Notes under the pieces: model-generated
Database searches by the model: none
Told to the model about the DNA's origin: nothing
Seen by the model: only the letters and a program-made list of their open reading frames with translations
Shown here: positions 62,550-64,000 of the stretch, piece after piece
How the letters are laid out: each line of letters opens with the position of its first letter
How positions within the stretch are numbered: position 1 is the first letter of the stretch
Position numbers and translations under genes: made by a program
Source: Corynebacterium ciconiae DSM 44920
GTDB taxonomy: Bacteria > Actinomycetota > Actinomycetes > Mycobacteriales > Mycobacteriaceae
NCBI RefSeq assembly: GCF_030440575.1
Contig: NZ_CP047189.1
Location: forward strand, 186,001 to 250,000
Length of the DNA stretch: 64,000 bases
Direction: 5' to 3'

Positions 62550-64000
62550 CATCTTGGGACACCGCGCGCGCCATTGTTGAAGAACTCGCTTCGAGCTGCA
62601 GTGATGTGGTGGTGTGCCCAGGGTCGAGGAATGCTCCTTTGTCCATGGCGCTGGCCGCGGCAGAGGGGCTGCGGTTGCATGTGCGTCTCGATGAGCGCGA
62701 TGCGGCCTTCACTGCGCTCGGCATGGCGCGGGTGACTGGGACGGTGGTGCCGGTGGTGATGACCTCCGGCACGGCCGTGGCCAATTGCCTGCCGGCGATG
62801 ATTGAGGCGCACCATGCGGATATTCCGTTAGCGATTGTCTCCGCGGATCGCCCGGTGCGGCTGGTGGGCACCGGCGCCAGCCAGACCATCACCCAGCAGG
62901 GACTTTTTTCCACTGTCACTCCCACGGTGTCGATCGCCGAAGCCAGCCGTCCCGAGACGGCGCGCGCTACGCTGCGACGCGCACTGGCGGAGCATCGCCA
63001 GGCACACATCAACGTGGCTTTCGATACCCCCCTGGTGCCGGAGGTGCCGCTTGAGCCGGTGGCGGTGGGGCAGAAGGTGGCGTCGATAAGCCCCAAGCCG
63101 CGCGACTGGGGTGAGGTTGCGGTGGATCTCAGCGCCCAGGTGCTGGTGATTGCCGGCGATGGCGCGTGGACGGTGGAGGGGTTGGAGGATGTTCCCACCA
63201 TTGCCGAGCCGAGCGCACCGGCGCCTTTCCACCCAGTGCATCCTTTGGCGGCGAATGTGCTGCTCAGTGGGGTGGACATCGCTCGTCCCGAGCACATCAT
63301 TATTGTCGGGCATCCGACGCTGCACCGCGATGTGCTGGCCCTGATGCGGCTGGGGGTGCGCACCACGGTGCTCACCCGCGGCGATAGCTACACCGACCCG
63401 TGGGGTACGGCCACCGAGGTGGCCAGCAGCGTCCGTGTCAGCGGCGAGCTGAACCACACATGGCTGGAGCTTATCGACGCTGCCTCCACCCGTGCCGCCG
63501 ATGCGGTGCGCGATACCCTTGCCGAGGACGATCTCGGCTTCACTGGGCTGCACGCCGCCGCCACGGTGGCCGACACCCTCGAGGTGGGCGATGGTTTCTT
63601 CGTCGGAGCCTCCAATCCCGTGCGCGACGCCAGCCTAGTGGGGCTGCCCTTCGATGGGGTAGATACCTATTCCCCCCGCGGCACCGCGGGCATCGATGGC
63701 TCTATTGCCCAGGCGGTAGGGGTAGCTGTAGCCCGCCAGCATCAGCAGGCGGATGCTGTGCGCGCCCCGCGGACGGTGGCGCTGCTGGGGGATGTCACTT
63801 TCCTGCACGATATCGGCGGATTGTTGCTCCCCGCCGGCTCGCCGCGGCCGGAGAACCTCACCATCGTGGTGGCCAACGATAATGGCGGCGGGATCTTCGA
63901 AACTCTCGAGCAGGGCGCGAGCGCTCACCGCGAGATTTTCGACACCGCCTTCGGCACCCCGCACAATGCCGATCTGGAGGGACTGTGCGTCGGCTATGGG
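62546..64000 (+). CDS. menD: 2-Succinyl-5-enolpyruvyl-6-hydroxy-3-cyclohexene-1-carboxylate synthase (C-terminus cut by window edge)
   Basis: Thiamine-diphosphate enzyme, first committed step of menaquinone synthesis. 485 residues are visible of about 540-560. N-terminal CPGSRNAPLSMAL and the activating glutamate region DERDAAFTALGMA; the pyrimidine-side segment MTSGTAVANCLPAMIEAHH; the thiamine-diphosphate motif GDVTFLHDIGGL and NDNGGGIFETLEQ near the C-terminus. It overlaps menC by four bases, yet TAGAAT at 62533-62538 is exactly 7 bases before its ATG, so it may also be transcribed leaderlessly from within menC. Confidence 0.96.
   Translation, partial: MTSWDTARAIVEELASSCSDVVVCPGSRNAPLSMALAAAEGLRLHVRLDERDAAFTALGMARVTGTVVPVVMTSGTAVANCLPAMIEAHHADIPLAIVSADRPVRLVGTGASQTITQQGLFSTVTPTVSIAEASRPETARATLRRALAEHRQAHINVAFDTPLVPEVPLEPVAVGQKVASISPKPRDWGEVAVDLSAQVLVIAGDGAWTVEGLEDVPTIAEPSAPAPFHPVHPLAANVLLSGVDIARPEHIIIVGHPTLHRDVLALMRLGVRTTVLTRGDSYTDPWGTATEVASSVRVSGELNHTWLELIDAASTRAADAVRDTLAEDDLGFTGLHAAATVADTLEVGDGFFVGASNPVRDASLVGLPFDGVDTYSPRGTAGIDGSIAQAVGVAVARQHQQADAVRAPRTVALLGDVTFLHDIGGLLLPAGSPRPENLTIVVANDNGGGIFETLEQGASAHREIFDTAFGTPHNADLEGLCVGYG

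Overview
The window is chromosomal DNA of a high-GC, mycolic-acid-containing actinobacterium, almost certainly a Corynebacterium species. It encodes UDP-galactopyranose mutase, GlfT2, UbiA, AftB and AftD for arabinogalactan, FadD32, Pks13 and AccD for mycolate condensation, an MmpL3/CmpL1-type mycolate exporter, a probable trehalose-mycolate acetyltransferase (TmaT) and three secreted mycolyltransferases. Two of these proteins carry LGFP repeats and a third gene region holds a PorA/PorH-like micro-ORF. I cannot name the species. I saw no rRNA, tRNA, CRISPR array, insertion sequence or prophage.

Layout: 1-7.9 kb is housekeeping (partial amidase, pheA, phosphatase, metallopeptidase, secreted septum-type protein, a FarR-like GntR regulator, serS, acyltransferase, HAD phosphatase). 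8-34.6 kb is the main envelope block: secreted PGRP amidase, glf, a GlpT-like transporter, mscS, an enoyl-reductase-like protein, aftB, glfT2-PAP2-ubiA, two mycolyltransferases, a lipoprotein, a cutinase-like lipase, then fadD32-pks13-accD. 34.7-40.1 kb on the minus strand is trmB-NYN-mmpL-flippase-DUF3054. 40.3-54.2 kb holds pckG, two tandem GT87-type GT-C glycosyltransferases, a methyltransferase/GT4 divergent pair, the DUF3068 gene with a membrane partner, tmaT, aftD, DUF2613 and a universal stress protein. 54.5-58.1 kb has a VanW protein, a third mycolyltransferase and the 34-residue micro-ORF. 58.3-64 kb is metabolic: lpd, a small membrane protein/regulator pair, and menaquinone genes menB, menC and partial menD.

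The genes form an assembly line. FadD32, AccD and Pks13 make the mycolate. The PKS product is loaded on trehalose, probably acetylated by TmaT, exported by the MmpL protein and transferred outside the cell by the Cmt/Cop1 enzymes. The acceptor arabinogalactan is built by Glf, GlfT2, the UbiA/PAP2 decaprenyl-phosphoribose steps, AftB, AftD and possibly the two GT87 enzymes. Relative to Mycobacterium tuberculosis, two separate loci (around Rv3799-Rv3811 and around Rv0206-Rv0236) lie next to each other here.

The most pervasive regulatory signal is leaderless transcription. At about 16 genes a TANNNT hexamer lies exactly 7 or 8 bases before the start codon. Two divergent pairs (menB/menC and the methyltransferase/GT4 pair) share overlapping, near-symmetric -10 elements. 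Start choices below use this rule where it applies.
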